Assembly: GCA_003023195.1 (NCBI GenBank)
Contig: PXRX01000045.1
Location: 45,201 to 109,200, forward strand
Reading direction: 5' to 3'
Length of the DNA: 64,000 nucleotides
Origin: Halobacteriales archaeon QS_8_69_26
GTDB lineage: Archaea > Halobacteriota > Halobacteria > Halobacteriales > SW-7-71-33
Of this stretch, positions 44,004 through 52,572 are shown one piece after another; the first letter of the stretch is position 1; each line of letters starts with the position of its first letter. Below the pieces are notes generated by a model. The model searched no databases. It had not been told where the DNA came from and saw nothing but the letters and a program-made list of their open reading frames with translations. Both the position numbers and the translations under genes were made by a program.

Positions 44004-44984
44004 ATGGACCTCACTCGCCGCCCCCGTCGGCTCCGACGGGACGGCCTCCGGGAACTCGTCAGCGAGACCACCGTGGAGGCCCGGGACCTGATCGCACCGG
44101 TGTTCGTCGACGCCACGACCGACGAGCGCCGACCGATCCCCTCGATGCCGGGCCACGAGCGGGTACCCGTCGACGAGGCGGTCGACCGGGTGAACGAACT
44201 CCTGGAGACCGGCGTCGAGTCCGTGATCCTGTTCGGCGTTCCCGAGGACAAGGACCCGGAGGGGACCCGCGCCTGGGCCGAGGACGGCGTCGTCCAGCGT
44301 GCGACCCGCCGGGTCTCGGAGGCCACCGACGCCACCGTGATCACCGACGTCTGCATGTGCGAGTACACCAGCCACGGCCACTGCGGGATCCTGGAGGAGG
44401 GCGCCCGCGAGGCCCCGCGGATGACGGTGGACGACGACGCCACCCTGGGCCGCATCGAGGAGATAGCCGTTTCCCAGGCCGCCGCCGGCGCGGACGTGGT
44501 CGCGCCCTCCGGGATGATAGACGGCATGGTCGGCGGGATCCGAGCGGGCCTCGACCGCGAGGGGTTCGAGGACGTGCCGGTCATGTCCTACGCCGCGAAG
44601 TACGAGAGCGCCTTCTACGGCCCGTTCCGCGACGCCGCCGACGGCGCGCCCGCCTTCGGCGACCGCCGGCACTACCAGATGGACCCCGCGAACGTCCGGG
44701 AGGCCCGCCGGGAGGTCGCCCTGGACGTCGAACAGGGCGCCGACGTGTTGATGGTCAAGCCCGCCCTGCCGTACCTCGACGTGATAAGCGAGGTCCGCCG
44801 GACCTTCGACCACCCCGTCGCCGCCTACAACGTTTCCGGCGAGTACGCGATGGTCCACGCGGCCGCCGAGAAGGGGTGGCTCGACCTGGAGGCGACGGCC
44901 CTGGAGTCCCTGACCGCGATCAAGCGCGCCGGTGCCGACCTGATCCTGACCTACTTCGCCGAGGACGTGGCGGCGAGGCTGTGA
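44004..44984 (+). CDS. hemB: delta-aminolevulinic acid dehydratase (porphobilinogen synthase)
   Basis: A 326-residue enzyme that condenses two aminolevulinate molecules to porphobilinogen for haem and cobalamin. CMCEYTSHGHCGILEE is a Cys-rich zinc site. MSYAAKYESAFYGPFRDAA has the first active-site Lys and VLMVKPALPYLDVI the Schiff-base Lys. All residues look intact and length is normal. It is a single gene with an ATG start right at MDLTRRPRRLRRD. Confidence 0.95.
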   Translation: MDLTRRPRRLRRDGLRELVSETTVEARDLIAPVFVDATTDERRPIPSMPGHERVPVDEAVDRVNELLETGVESVILFGVPEDKDPEGTRAWAEDGVVQRATRRVSEATDATVITDVCMCEYTSHGHCGILEEGAREAPRMTVDDDATLGRIEEIAVSQAAAGADVVAPSGMIDGMVGGIRAGLDREGFEDVPVMSYAAKYESAFYGPFRDAADGAPAFGDRRHYQMDPANVREARREVALDVEQGADVLMVKPALPYLDVISEVRRTFDHPVAAYNVSGEYAMVHAAAEKGWLDLEATALESLTAIKRAGADLILTYFAEDVAARL

Positions 44985-45056
44985 GACCGACGGCTTCCGG
45001 TCGTCCGGGTCGAGGTCCTGGGGTCGGACCGCAGGCGTCCGGATCCGTGCCGCCCA

Positions 45057-45110
45057 GTCGACCGTGAGAACTCACACCGCCGGTCGACCGTGACTGCTCA
45101 CACTGCCCGT
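45057..45110. repeat. 26-bp tandem repeat after hemB
   Basis: GTCGACCGTGAGAACTCACA plus CCGCCG starts at 45057 and, with a few changes (GACTGCTCACACTG), again at 45083. It lies between the convergent hemB and HalOD1 gene ends and probably arose by slippage. Period equals that of the repeats at 17694 and 30261. Confidence 0.65.
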
Positions 45111-45116
45111 GACGAC

Positions 45117-45425
45117 CTACGCCGCACCGTCGAGGGGCACGAACTCGACCCGGCCGTCCCCGCGGACGGTCACCCGGTGGCCGTGGAACTCGAAGGCCAT
45201 CGTGGCGTCCCGGTCGTGCCCGTCGACGTGGGCGTCGAGTACGTCGGCGTCGACGGCCAGGTGCAGGGGTGGCATGTCGAGGGGGTCCTCGCCGGTCACC
45301 GAGGCGAGGGCCAGCACGACGGTCGTGCTGGCGTCGTCGGTTCCACCCTGGTCGTGGTGGACCCGGTAGGTTCCCGAGGCGGGATCGAACTCCGGACGGA
45401 CGGATTCGTCGTGAAGCACTGACAT
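45117..45425 (-). CDS. HalOD1 output-domain protein
   Basis: A 102-residue single-domain protein, with MSVLHDESVRPEFDPASGTY at the N-terminus, VVLALASVTGEDPLDMPPLHLAVDADVLDAHV in the middle and FEFHGHRVTVRGDGRVEFVP at the end, the haloarchaeal HalOD1 pattern. These stand-alone domains are thought to be signalling outputs without a receiver. ATG at 45425; upstream codons lack coding character. Box C lies 272 nt upstream. Confidence 0.8.
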   Translation of the reverse strand: MSVLHDESVRPEFDPASGTYRVHHDQGGTDDASTTVVLALASVTGEDPLDMPPLHLAVDADVLDAHVDGHDRDATMAFEFHGHRVTVRGDGRVEFVPLDGAA

Positions 45426-45795
45426 AGTTGATGCGTGTGTGGGCGACGGTCTACGAACCGCAAGATGCCCGTCGTGTTCGCGACTATCAGTAGTGGTCCG
45501 GGGTGGTACTTCAGTGCGTCGTTTCACACCCGGACAGGTGTCGGAGGCGGACGCCAGGCCGGTTCCGGGCAGCGTCGCACTGTCGATAGTCGTCCCGGGA
45601 TCCGGGAACCTGGGGAGACGTGCAACGCGAGGCGGACGTGGAACCGGCGGTTCGCCGGACAGGGACGACGATCGTTGCGCAACTCCCCCGACCCGTGTAC
45701 TGTAAATTTACTGTAAGTTTCGGGAGAGGGGGCCAGAACGCCGTCCCGGAGGGCGGCGAAACCCTTTTTGGCGGGCTATTTTTAGATTATTAATA
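45426..45795. other. gene-free divergent spacer with box C
   Basis: About 370 bp between divergent genes, without a believable gene. Box C (45697-45716) lies in the right half. An AT-rich tract (CTATTTTTAGATTATTAATA) directly precedes the plus-strand gene. Confidence 0.5.
45697..45716. promoter_or_regulatory. TTACWGTAA tandem box C
   Basis: GTACTGTAAATTTACTGTAA: the first half has one mismatch (G for T), the second is perfect, and the spacer is AT. The centre-to-centre distance is again 11 bp. It ends 79 nt before the small exported protein gene 45796. Confidence 0.7.
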
Positions 45796-46062
45796 ATGAA
45801 GTACAATGGCGCTGACGGAGGGATCCGGAACACCGGCCGAGCGTGGGCACCGTTGAAGCGATGGATCCGGTTGCTAGTAGCCGTCTTGCTGGTGGTGGCG
45901 GTCCTGGGCGGGGTGGGAGCCGCCGGGGCGGACGAGGGGCAGGAAAACGAGAAGGCCCCGTGTCCTCACGACAATCCGAACCAGGGCGGTGAGAACGCGG
46001 TCGAAACCGGACTGACGAAGTCCCAACCGGGGATACAACGGGCCGCCAGCAGGATCTGTTAG
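45796..46062 (+). CDS. small exported protein
   Basis: An 88-residue protein: basic N-terminus, then a strong hydrophobic segment (WIRLLVAVLLVVAVLGGVGAAGA) with an AGA signal-peptidase-like site, and a mature part of about 40 residues (DEGQENEKAPCPHDNPNQGG ... RAASRIC) containing two Cys that could form a disulphide. The gene is behind an unusually AT-rich leader. It may be a secreted peptide such as a halocin-like molecule or surface factor, but no homologue is recognised. Confidence 0.6.
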   Translation: MKYNGADGGIRNTGRAWAPLKRWIRLLVAVLLVVAVLGGVGAAGADEGQENEKAPCPHDNPNQGGENAVETGLTKSQPGIQRAASRIC

Positions 46063-46161
46063 GCCGACGTCACCGTTCGGCGTGATCGTCGACTGGCGTC
46101 CGGGACCACCACGGATCGGGGAGCGGTCGTCGGTCGCCGACGGAGCCAGTGCCGGTCGGGA

Positions 46162-47037
46162 TCACAGCTGTTGGGCCTCCTCGCGGTGGGTGGCGTAGAG
46201 GTCCTCGCCCCACTCGATGGCCGCGGGTGCCTCGCACTCCACGAGTACCTCCGCGATGCCAGTCTCGTCGTGGGCGGCCATCCCCATCCTGTCGTCGAAG
46301 ACGAACAGTTCGAAGGGGAGCCCCTCGTGGACGTACAGGTCGAAGCTACCGGTCGAGACCGTCTCGCGGGCCTTCTCCGCGTACTCCGAGAGCATGATCT
46401 CGATGGCCTCCCTGTCGAAGACGGCCTCTATCTCCGTGCCGTCCATCATCTCGCGGTACCCGACGTCGACGTAGATGGGCGAGATGACCGTCGAGAGCAT
46501 CCGGACCGTGTCGGACCGCTCGATCAGTTCGGTGATCCGGTGGATGGACGCGTGGGGCCGGCGGGGTTTCCGCCGGGTGATCCTCGCGTCGGCGAAGTGC
46601 TCGACCGGGATCCCGTCGCTGTCGACGGTGTTCAGGAACGGTTCGAGCGCCACCGCGGCCCGCGCCTTGGCGGCGAACGCCTCCGTCTCATCGGCGACTA
46701 CCTTTCCCAGGCCGGTGAGGTCGTACCCCTGGTCGGATTGCTCGATCAGGTCGTGTTCTTCCAGGGTGGTGGTCGCACGGTGGACCGTCGACCGCGAGCA
46801 GTCGACCTCCTCGGTGAGGTCGCGCACTCTCGCGGTGTCCCCGGCGAGTGCCCGGAGGATGGACGCCCGCCGGACCGCCTCCAGCATGAACTCCCGTATC
46901 GAATCGGCCGGGGCGTCGACGAGTACACCCTCCCGTCCCGATCGCTCGGACCCGCCCGACTCGACCGACGGCAGGCCGAACGCCTCGCTGTCCCCGTCGC
47001 CGAGGGCCCTGTCGTCTCGTCGTCGGTCGCCGGTCAT
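46162..47037 (-). CDS. HTH transcriptional regulator with C-terminal sensor domain
   Basis: A 291-residue regulator. A winged helix lies at about 60-130 (SIREFMLEAVRRASILRALAG, VDCSRSTVHRATTTLEEHDLI). The C-terminal domain (DTVRMLSTVISPIYVDVGYREMM ... FDLYVHEGLPFELFVFDDRMGMAAHDETG) is the sensor seen in many haloarchaeal and methanogen regulators of the DUF1724-like type. Its ATG overlaps the stop of the terpene-synthase-like gene (ATGA), so it is the third gene of that operon and probably responds to the same signal. Confidence 0.82.
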   Translation of the reverse strand: MTGDRRRDDRALGDGDSEAFGLPSVESGGSERSGREGVLVDAPADSIREFMLEAVRRASILRALAGDTARVRDLTEEVDCSRSTVHRATTTLEEHDLIEQSDQGYDLTGLGKVVADETEAFAAKARAAVALEPFLNTVDSDGIPVEHFADARITRRKPRRPHASIHRITELIERSDTVRMLSTVISPIYVDVGYREMMDGTEIEAVFDREAIEIMLSEYAEKARETVSTGSFDLYVHEGLPFELFVFDDRMGMAAHDETGIAEVLVECEAPAAIEWGEDLYATHREEAQQL

Positions 47038-48020
47038 TTCAACCCCCTGCTGGCGAGGTGGTACTCCATCACCGTCTCGACGCCGTCGAGGTACGCCCCG
47101 ACGTCGACGGAGTCGGTCGCTCCCTCGTGTCGCCTCGCGAGCGTCAGTTCCCGCTGCCACCGGCGCATGAACACATCCTCGACGTCCTCGTCACGGATCG
47201 CACTGGCGACCGCCGCGACGGCCGCCTCGTCCGGGTCCTCGCGAAGTCCCCGGAGCTCCTCCGCCGAAACGATGCCGTTCTCGCGTGCGTAGACCACGAC
47301 GCCCGAGGTGAAGTCGCCCTCGCGGAGTTCCCGCTCCCACGTCGTGATCCAGTTTCCGATCCGGACCATCCGCTGGGCCCGCTCCAGGACCCGGCGGAGC
47401 GTCGACAGGTCCGACCGGTCGAACGACGGGGAGTGGATCAGGTCGATGTCGGCGAACGCGAACACCATCATGTTGTGCGATTCGTAGGTGCGGAGTTCGG
47501 AGCCGTTGACGAACTCCAGGTCCTGGTTCCCGACGTACGAGTAGTCGATGGCGTTGAGGACCTGCCGGAAGTCGAACTGGAACACGTCCTCGAACTCCCC
47601 GGCCCGTGGACCGTCCGCCACCCCCGGGGCGAACCGGTCCCAGACGTCCGAGAGGAACGAGAGCGCCTCCCGGTCGACCCCCTCGCGGTCGTGGTTCACC
47701 GACCGGTCGTCGAACGGGACCTTCGTGGCCTCCTCGAAGGTGATCCGGTCGCCGCACTTCTCGGCGACGTCGTCGAGTACGCTCACGAAGATCAGTCCGA
47801 GTAGCTTGCGGTCCCGCAGGGGTTCGACGTCCCCGTCGGGGACCGAGGAGAGGGTGAACTTCGGGAACAGGTGGTGGGCCCACTTCCAGAGAAAGCGGTC
47901 CCTGTCGCCGACCCTCGCGTCGTATTCGTCGACCACACCCGACACGGCCGGCGGCAGCGTGTGGTCCCGCACCCGCTGGATCTTCCCCGGGTCCGGGGAC
48001 CGTACCGTCCGCTCGCTCAT
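47034..48020 (-). CDS. class I terpene-synthase-like protein
   Basis: A 328-residue, largely helical protein. Asp-rich motif: VSVLDDVAEKCGD (D83, D84, E87). NSE triad: NWITTWERE (N223, T227, E231), continuing LREGDF. Arg177 in SELRTYESHN is exactly 46 residues before the triad, as the pyrophosphate-sensor Arg of bacterial terpene cyclases, and D83-to-N223 is 140, again the family spacing. The C-terminus (YLDGVETVMEYHLASRGLK) ends before the Arg-Tyr pair usually found about 80 residues after the triad. The substrate would be a prenyl diphosphate. It is framed by two regulator genes with 4-nt overlaps on both sides. It could be a non-catalytic relative. Confidence 0.6.
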   Translation of the reverse strand: MSERTVRSPDPGKIQRVRDHTLPPAVSGVVDEYDARVGDRDRFLWKWAHHLFPKFTLSSVPDGDVEPLRDRKLLGLIFVSVLDDVAEKCGDRITFEEATKVPFDDRSVNHDREGVDREALSFLSDVWDRFAPGVADGPRAGEFEDVFQFDFRQVLNAIDYSYVGNQDLEFVNGSELRTYESHNMMVFAFADIDLIHSPSFDRSDLSTLRRVLERAQRMVRIGNWITTWERELREGDFTSGVVVYARENGIVSAEELRGLREDPDEAAVAAVASAIRDEDVEDVFMRRWQRELTLARRHEGATDSVDVGAYLDGVETVMEYHLASRGLK

Positions 48021-48487
48021 CGTTCCGGATCACTTCCGGTCGCCTCTTCGACCCCGCCGCTCGCGGCGAGGAGTGTCTCCAGCGGCGGGCATCGCTCGTA
48101 CTCGACCGTCTCCGCGGCCGGGTCGAGGGTGACAACTCCGAGGTCGGCGAGCATCGGCAGGTGGACGTGGTGGAGGTCGACGGCGACGCGTTCGCGGTGG
48201 GTCGCCGCTCCGTCTCCGGGCCACTCCCGCCCGCAAACGGCGTCCACGACCTCGTCGAACGGGATCGCCTCGTCGGAGCGAGCCATCAGGTACGACAGGA
48301 GTCGACGCCTGCGTGCGTTCGCGAGGGCGTCGTGGAGTTCGTCGGGGCCGGTTTCCGTGGACGCGTCGGACGTATCGGTGCGGCAGGCCCCTTCCAGGGC
48401 CGTCCGCTCTTCAGGCCCGATGTTCCGGTCGTCCGGTCGTGTGTCGTCGCTGGGATCCGTTCGCCCCCCGGGACGTCTGTCGCACAT
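48017..48487 (-). CDS. DUF7344-type HTH protein
   Basis: A 156-residue protein with a long acidic N-terminus and one winged-helix domain: ELHDALANARRRRLLSYLMARSDE, then HRERVAVDLHHVHLPMLADLGVV. This arrangement is typical of DUF7344 haloarchaeal regulators. TATA-like ATTTATACC lies about 25-30 nt before the ATG, so it is a leaderless first gene. It overlaps the terpene-synthase-like gene (ATGA) and heads the three-gene operon. Confidence 0.8.
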   Translation of the reverse strand: MCDRRPGGRTDPSDDTRPDDRNIGPEERTALEGACRTDTSDASTETGPDELHDALANARRRRLLSYLMARSDEAIPFDEVVDAVCGREWPGDGAATHRERVAVDLHHVHLPMLADLGVVTLDPAAETVEYERCPPLETLLAASGGVEEATGSDPER

Positions 48488-48714
48488 GAACTCGTGGCTG
48501 AGATCCGAAGGTATAAATCTGATTATTAATATGAAATTATTTACTGTTTAATACGACATTTACGTCCCGGCAACCCGGGTAACGGTGACTTTCTCCGCCG
48601 GGCCAGTCCGCCCGAGAGCGGGAATCAATGGACTGTGCCGGCCCTACAGTCGGTAACGCCGCCGTTAGTGTTGGCGAGTATTACAGAATATCTGATGTGG
48701 CTTCGATCCCGGCC

Positions 48715-48738
48715 CCAACCCGGTTCCTACCGGGTTGG
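48715..48738. other. perfect 10-bp hairpin
   Basis: CCAACCCGGT (48715-48724), loop TCCT, ACCGGGTTGG (48729-48738): ten perfect pairs. It lies 27 nt before the TATA box of the structured RNA candidate. It may end an upstream transcript or be a protein-binding dyad. Confidence 0.6.
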
Positions 48739-48790
48739 CGATAGTACTGCCGCTCACGTGTAGGCATTTATATGCAGAATCGTTAACTAG

Positions 48791-48964
48791 TCGTGTCCAC
48801 ACGGCCCCGGACCTCTTGGCCCGCGGGTCGCGAGCTCCGTCACCGGTGAACGGAACTGATCGCTGGTGTACGGGTCGGCCGAAACGCCGGTGGACGGGTC
48901 GCGGGTCGACGATCCGGGCCGTTACGGCGGACTGCGCCGACGTGAGCGGGGCCACTGGACACGA
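48791..48964 (+). ncRNA. candidate structured RNA
   Basis: TCGTGTCCA (48791-48799) pairs with TGGACACGA (48956-48964), and GGCCCCG (48803-48809) with CGGGGCC (48947-48953): sixteen pairs with a small internal loop close a 174-nt domain. Inside, shorter stems are possible, for example TCCGT/ACGGA around 48836-48854 and GATCG/CGATC. The TATA-like CATTTATATGC centred near 48770 would place the transcription start near 48795, within a few nt of the helix start. It matches neither 5S, SRP nor RNase P RNA. Strand is inferred from the promoter. Confidence 0.5.
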
Positions 48965-49145
48965 GGATTCCGCCAGATCGGGGTCTATTACTCCCGACTT
49001 CAAGCCCCTTAGTGAGATCATATCTGCATTCATTCCGACCGCTCGTCCACTGGGGCGTTCAGAAATGGACGATCGTCAACGATGAAGTTTATATACTGCC
49101 AGTTATTGGCGCTAGAACGTGATTTGGAAAACAAACGGTTGTAGA

Positions 49146-49217
49146 ATGAGTGGAACGGCGAATGATCGTTCGGTAATTCTTGCGCAAGCCGATCGTCCGG
49201 AGGGGATCGAATGGTAG
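49146..49217 (+). CDS. 23-codon leader ORF overlapping the amt start
   Basis: ATG at 49146 encodes MSGTANDRSVILAQADRPEG plus IEW, and stops in ATGGTAG, whose ATG (49211) is the amt start. Termination therefore happens on top of the amt start codon, next to GGAGGGG (about 49198), which suggests translational coupling. It may be a real leader peptide, or the overlap may be accidental. It has no special amino acid bias. Confidence 0.35.
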   Translation: MSGTANDRSVILAQADRPEGIEW

Positions 49218-50671
49218 GCACGCTGCTCCAGGCGACGGACGTCGCGGCGATCTCCGAGAGCATCAGGGCGGTGTGGGTGCTCGTCGTCTCGTTCATGATC
49301 TTCTTCATGCAGCCGGGGTTCGCGCTGCTGGAGGCCGGGCAGGTCCGGGCGAAGAACGTCGCCAACGTCGTGATGAAGAACATGATGGACTGGTCGCTGG
49401 GCGTGTTGACCTACTTCGTCGTCGGCCTCGGCGTTGCGACTGTCGTGGGCGCGCTGACGGCCTCCGGGACTGCCGTCGACGTCGGGGCCGCGTTCCGGTA
49501 CGTCGACGATCCGGGAAGCTGGATCGACTGGCTGTTCGGCGCGGTGTTCGCGATGACCGCCGCGACCATCGTCTCGGGTGCGATCGCCGAGCGGATGAAG
49601 TTCTCGGCGTACGTCGCCTTCACGGTCGTGATGGTCGCGGTCATCTACCCGGTCGTCCAGGGGATTACCTGGGGCGGCGGCCTCCTGGCGGCCGAGGGCG
49701 TCCTCGGGTCGGCGGTCGGCGCCGGCTACAAGGACTTCGCCGGGGCCACCGTCGTCCACGCGCTGGGCGGTATCGCCGGGCTGACCGCCGCATACATGGT
49801 CGGGCCGCGGAAGGGCCGGTTCGACGCGGACGGCAACGCCCGGCCGATCCCCGGCCACTCGATGCTCCTGGCGGTGCTCGGCACCCTGATCCTGGCGTTC
49901 GGCTGGTACGGGTTCAACGTCGGCACGCAGGCGACGGTCCTGACGACCGACGGCGCGTTCATGGGCGAGGAACTCGGCCGCGTGGCGCTGAACACCACGC
50001 TCGCGATGGGCGTCGGAGCGGTCGCTTCGACCGCGACGACCACGGTTCTGGAGGGCAAGCCCGACCCCCTGTTCGCCGCCAACGGCCTCCTGGCCGGGCT
50101 GGTGGCCATCACCGGCGCCTGCATCCACGTCACCTGGTGGGGGGCGCTACTGATCGGCCTCGTCGGGGGCGTCCAGACGCCCTTCGTCTACCGGTGGGTC
50201 GTCGACTCCCTGCAGATAGACGACGTCTGTGGCGTCTTCGCCGTCCACGGGAGCGCCGGGTTCCTGGGCACCCTGCTGATCCCGGTGTTCGACACCGCCG
50301 GGTTCTCCCTTGCCCAGATGGGGATCCAGGTCCTCGGCGTCCTGGTGATCGGTACCTGGGGCGTCCTGGCGACGATGGGCGTCCTGGGCGTCCTGAAGGT
50401 CGCCGTCGGCCTCCGGGTCCCCGAGGCCGAGGAGGACGAGGGACTGGACCTGAGCGAACACGGGGTCTCGGCGTACCCCGAATTCGGTGCCGAGGACGCG
50501 CCGGTTGCCGACGGCGGCGCCCCCGAGGGCAGCCCCGTCGCGGACGGCGGGCGCGTGGTCGCGGGTGAGAGCGAGGCCGACGCCGGGACGGCCGGATCGG
50601 ACGAGACCGGGACGGCCGGATCGGACGAGACCGGGACGGCCGGATCGGACGATCCGGAGGAGGTGAACTGA
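49211..50671 (+). CDS. amt: ammonium transporter
   Basis: A 486-residue Amt/Rh channel with about 11 helices. [19 protein letters not shown] holds the first-helix signature, [15 protein letters not shown] the first pore His region, and [22 protein letters not shown] [13 protein letters not shown] the second pore His. The last 70 residues are a cytoplasmic acidic tail including GTAGSDET three times (24-bp DNA repeat). GGAGGGG is a strong ribosome site; TTTATATAC at 49088 is the probable TATA. It is coupled to glnK through TGATG, the usual amt-glnK pair for nitrogen scavenging. Confidence 0.93.
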   Translation: MVGTLLQATDVAAISESIRAVWVLVVSFMIFFMQPGFALLEAGQVRAKNVANVVMKNMMDWSLGVLTYFVVGLGVATVVGALTASGTAVDVGAAFRYVDDPGSWIDWLFGAVFAMTAATIVSGAIAERMKFSAYVAFTVVMVAVIYPVVQGITWGGGLLAAEGVLGSAVGAGYKDFAGATVVHALGGIAGLTAAYMVGPRKGRFDADGNARPIPGHSMLLAVLGTLILAFGWYGFNVGTQATVLTTDGAFMGEELGRVALNTTLAMGVGAVASTATTTVLEGKPDPLFAANGLLAGLVAITGACIHVTWWGALLIGLVGGVQTPFVYRWVVDSLQIDDVCGVFAVHGSAGFLGTLLIPVFDTAGFSLAQMGIQVLGVLVIGTWGVLATMGVLGVLKVAVGLRVPEAEEDEGLDLSEHGVSAYPEFGAEDAPVADGGAPEGSPVADGGRVVAGESEADAGTAGSDETGTAGSDETGTAGSDDPEEVN

Positions 50672-51030
50672 TGGCCGCCAACGACGGCGAGGTCAAACTC
50701 GTCATGGCCTACGTCCGGCCCGACGCGCTGGCGGCGGTCAAGCAGGCCCTCGCCGAGGTCGGGGCCCCCTCGCTGACCGTCTCGAACGTCCGGGGACGGG
50801 GATCCCAGCCGGCGAAGACCGAGCGGTACCGCGGCGAGGAGTACGTCGTCGACCTCCACGAGAAGGTGAAAGTCGAGTGCGTGGTCGCGGACGTCCCCGC
50901 CGGGGACGTCGTCGACGCCATCGCCGACGCCGCCCACAGCGGCGAGAAGGGCGACGGCAAGGTGTTCGTCCTCCCGGTCGAGGCCGCCCGCCAGATCCGC
51001 ACCGGCAAGGAGGGTCCCGACGCGGTCTGA
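50671..51030 (+). CDS. glnK: P-II signal protein
   Basis: A 119-residue P-II trimer subunit that senses 2-oxoglutarate, ATP and ADP and blocks Amt when nitrogen is ample. The T-loop region [20 protein letters not shown] has two Tyr that could be modified, and the C-terminal signature [20 protein letters not shown] is intact. It starts on the last base of the amt stop (TGATG). Confidence 0.93.
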   Translation: MAANDGEVKLVMAYVRPDALAAVKQALAEVGAPSLTVSNVRGRGSQPAKTERYRGEEYVVDLHEKVKVECVVADVPAGDVVDAIADAAHSGEKGDGKVFVLPVEAARQIRTGKEGPDAV

Positions 51031-51158
51031 GGCGTCCGCTCCGGGGGTCCCGTCTGTCCCCACCGACGCGGTCGATCCGGATCACCCTGCTGTCCCCGGA
51101 CGAGCCGGATCCTGACCTCGGCCGACGGACTTTTTTAGTCCCCGTTCGTTGGGAAACT

Positions 51159-52040
51159 ATGAGCGGTGTCGCCGACGCCGACCCGACGGAGGCCTTCGAG
51201 ATCGTCGACGACGGCACCCGCGTGGCGATCCTACGGGCGCTCGCCGAGCGCCGGGCCGAACACCCCCGGGATCCGGCGCTGTCGTTCTCGGAACTCCGCA
51301 AGCGGGTCGGGACCAGGGACTCGGGGCGGTTCAACTACCACCTCGACCGCCTGCGCGGCCGGTTCGTCGAGAAACACGGCGAGTCGGACGGGTACGTCCT
51401 CACGCCCTCCGGACAGAAGGTGGTCTCGGCCGTGCTGGCGGGCGCCTACGAGCGGGGCGAGGACAGGGGACCGATGGAGGTCGACGCCGACTGCTTCGTC
51501 TGCGGTGCGCCCCTCTCGGCGGAGTACGTCGACGGGATGGTCCGGGTGACCTGCGAACACGGTCACGGGTTCCGGGACACGGCCCCGCCGGGGGCCGTCG
51601 AGGACCGGCGGATGGAGGAGGTCCTGATGCTGGCCGACCGGGTCGCCCGCCAGGAGATCGAACTCGCCGTCGAGGGCGTCTGTCCGGAGTGTTTCGGGCC
51701 GGCACCCCCCTCGATAGTGAGCCTCGACGAGGACGAACGGCCCCACGAGGACACCACCCACCTGTTCGTCTCCGTCTGCGAGCGGTGCGGGATGACCTCC
51801 GCCACCCTCGTCGGTTGCTGCGTCGTGCGACACCCGGCCGTCGTCTCGTTGTACTACGAGCACGGGATCGACGTCCGGGAGCGACCGGTCTGGGAACTCG
51901 GCTTCGTCGCCGAGGGGCCGGTCGTCGAGGGGGAGGACCCGCTCAGGCTCCGGGTCGACGTCGCGGTGGGCGACGACGCCGTCGCGCTGACTCTCGACGG
52001 GACCGCGACCGTCGTCGACGTGGAGCGATCCCCGGCGTGA
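51159..52040 (+). CDS. ArsR-type HTH regulator with zinc-ribbon-like C-terminal region
   Basis: A 293-residue regulator. The winged helix covers residues 5-85 (EAFEIVDDGTRVAILRALAE, SFSELRKRVGTRDSGRFNYHL, YVLTPSGQKVVSAVL). Then two Cys-pair knuckles, CFVCG and CPECFG, and a CERCG pair follow in a beta-rich effector domain typical of a haloarchaeal ArsR/DUF7351 class. GGACTTTTTTAGTCC (51127-51141) just before the ATG can be the TATA box or a U-rich terminator of glnK. Confidence 0.78.
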   Translation: MSGVADADPTEAFEIVDDGTRVAILRALAERRAEHPRDPALSFSELRKRVGTRDSGRFNYHLDRLRGRFVEKHGESDGYVLTPSGQKVVSAVLAGAYERGEDRGPMEVDADCFVCGAPLSAEYVDGMVRVTCEHGHGFRDTAPPGAVEDRRMEEVLMLADRVARQEIELAVEGVCPECFGPAPPSIVSLDEDERPHEDTTHLFVSVCERCGMTSATLVGCCVVRHPAVVSLYYEHGIDVRERPVWELGFVAEGPVVEGEDPLRLRVDVAVGDDAVALTLDGTATVVDVERSPA

Positions 52041-52095
52041 CCGGTTCCGCTACCGTCCGGCGGGGTCCGCCCCGTTTCCGGTCGCCAGGCCCCCG

Positions 52096-52572
52096 CTACC
52101 GATCGTCGGGATCCGACCGCGGTCCGATCACCTCCACCTTGATCCCGGCCGGGTCCTCGCAGTAGAGCGCGTAGTAGCCGCCTGCGTAGGGGTGGCGGTC
52201 CCCGTAGAGCAGGGTGGCGTCCTCGCGCTCCCGGACCCCCGCTGACAGGTCGTCGACCAGTTCGCGGGACCCGGCGTGGAAGGCGAGGTGGTTCAGTCCC
52301 GGGGCCCGCCGGTCGAACGGTGGGTCCGACGCCGGGGCCTCGACGAGGACGACGTACGTGGGGCCGTCGACCCACGACCGGCCACCCTCGAACTCGTTCT
52401 TGGGATCATACCCCAGTTCGCCCAGGAGCCAGTCCCAGAACGGGACCGAGGCGTCGAGGTCCGCGGCGTACAGTTCGACGTGGTGGATCCCCCCGGCGTG
52501 GTCGGGGTCGGCGTGGTCGTACTCCGCTCCGTCGTCGGCGTGGTGGTCGGTCCCATTGCCCCCGTCGTCCAT
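52096..52572 (-). CDS. VOC-superfamily (glyoxalase/dioxygenase-like) protein
   Basis: A 158-residue protein, with an acidic His-rich N-terminus and one glyoxalase-fold module: GGIHHVELYAADLDASVPFWDWLLGELGY, then PGLNHLAFHAGSRELVDDL and YCEDPAGIKVEVIG. The metal ligands expected (His in HHVELYA, Glu in KVEV, His in NHLAFH) are present, so a metal-dependent isomerase, lyase or dioxygenase activity is plausible. ATG at 52572. Confidence 0.8.
   Translation of the reverse strand: MDDGGNGTDHHADDGAEYDHADPDHAGGIHHVELYAADLDASVPFWDWLLGELGYDPKNEFEGGRSWVDGPTYVVLVEAPASDPPFDRRAPGLNHLAFHAGSRELVDDLSAGVREREDATLLYGDRHPYAGGYYALYCEDPAGIKVEVIGPRSDPDDR

Larger units (their letters stand above)
48488..49145. other. 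660-bp gene-free region rich in RNA-like structure
   Basis: Between the divergent DUF7344 operon and amt. It contains the minus-strand promoter of the operon, a perfect hairpin at 48715-48738, a TATA box (CATTTATATGC, 48765-48775), a 174-nt structured segment, and the amt promoter (TTTATATAC, about 49088-49096). Open frames here are short and without protein character. Confidence 0.55.

Noticed and set aside
48541..48549. TTACTGTTT as a fifth TTACWGTAA box
   Set aside because: Only one imperfect half-site; no second half-site 11 bp away.
48791..48964. Identity as SRP, RNase P or 5S RNA
   Set aside because: None of their conserved sequences is present and the length is wrong for RNase P and SRP; kept only as an unassigned RNA candidate.
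48665..49033. 122-codon frame on the minus strand in the gene-free region
   Set aside because: It overlaps the structured RNA candidate; high Ser/Arg/Pro content and no fold. RNA is the better explanation.
51127..51141. GGACTTTTTTAGTCC as a glnK terminator
   Set aside because: Its distance to the next ATG fits a TATA box equally well, so it was not listed as a terminator.
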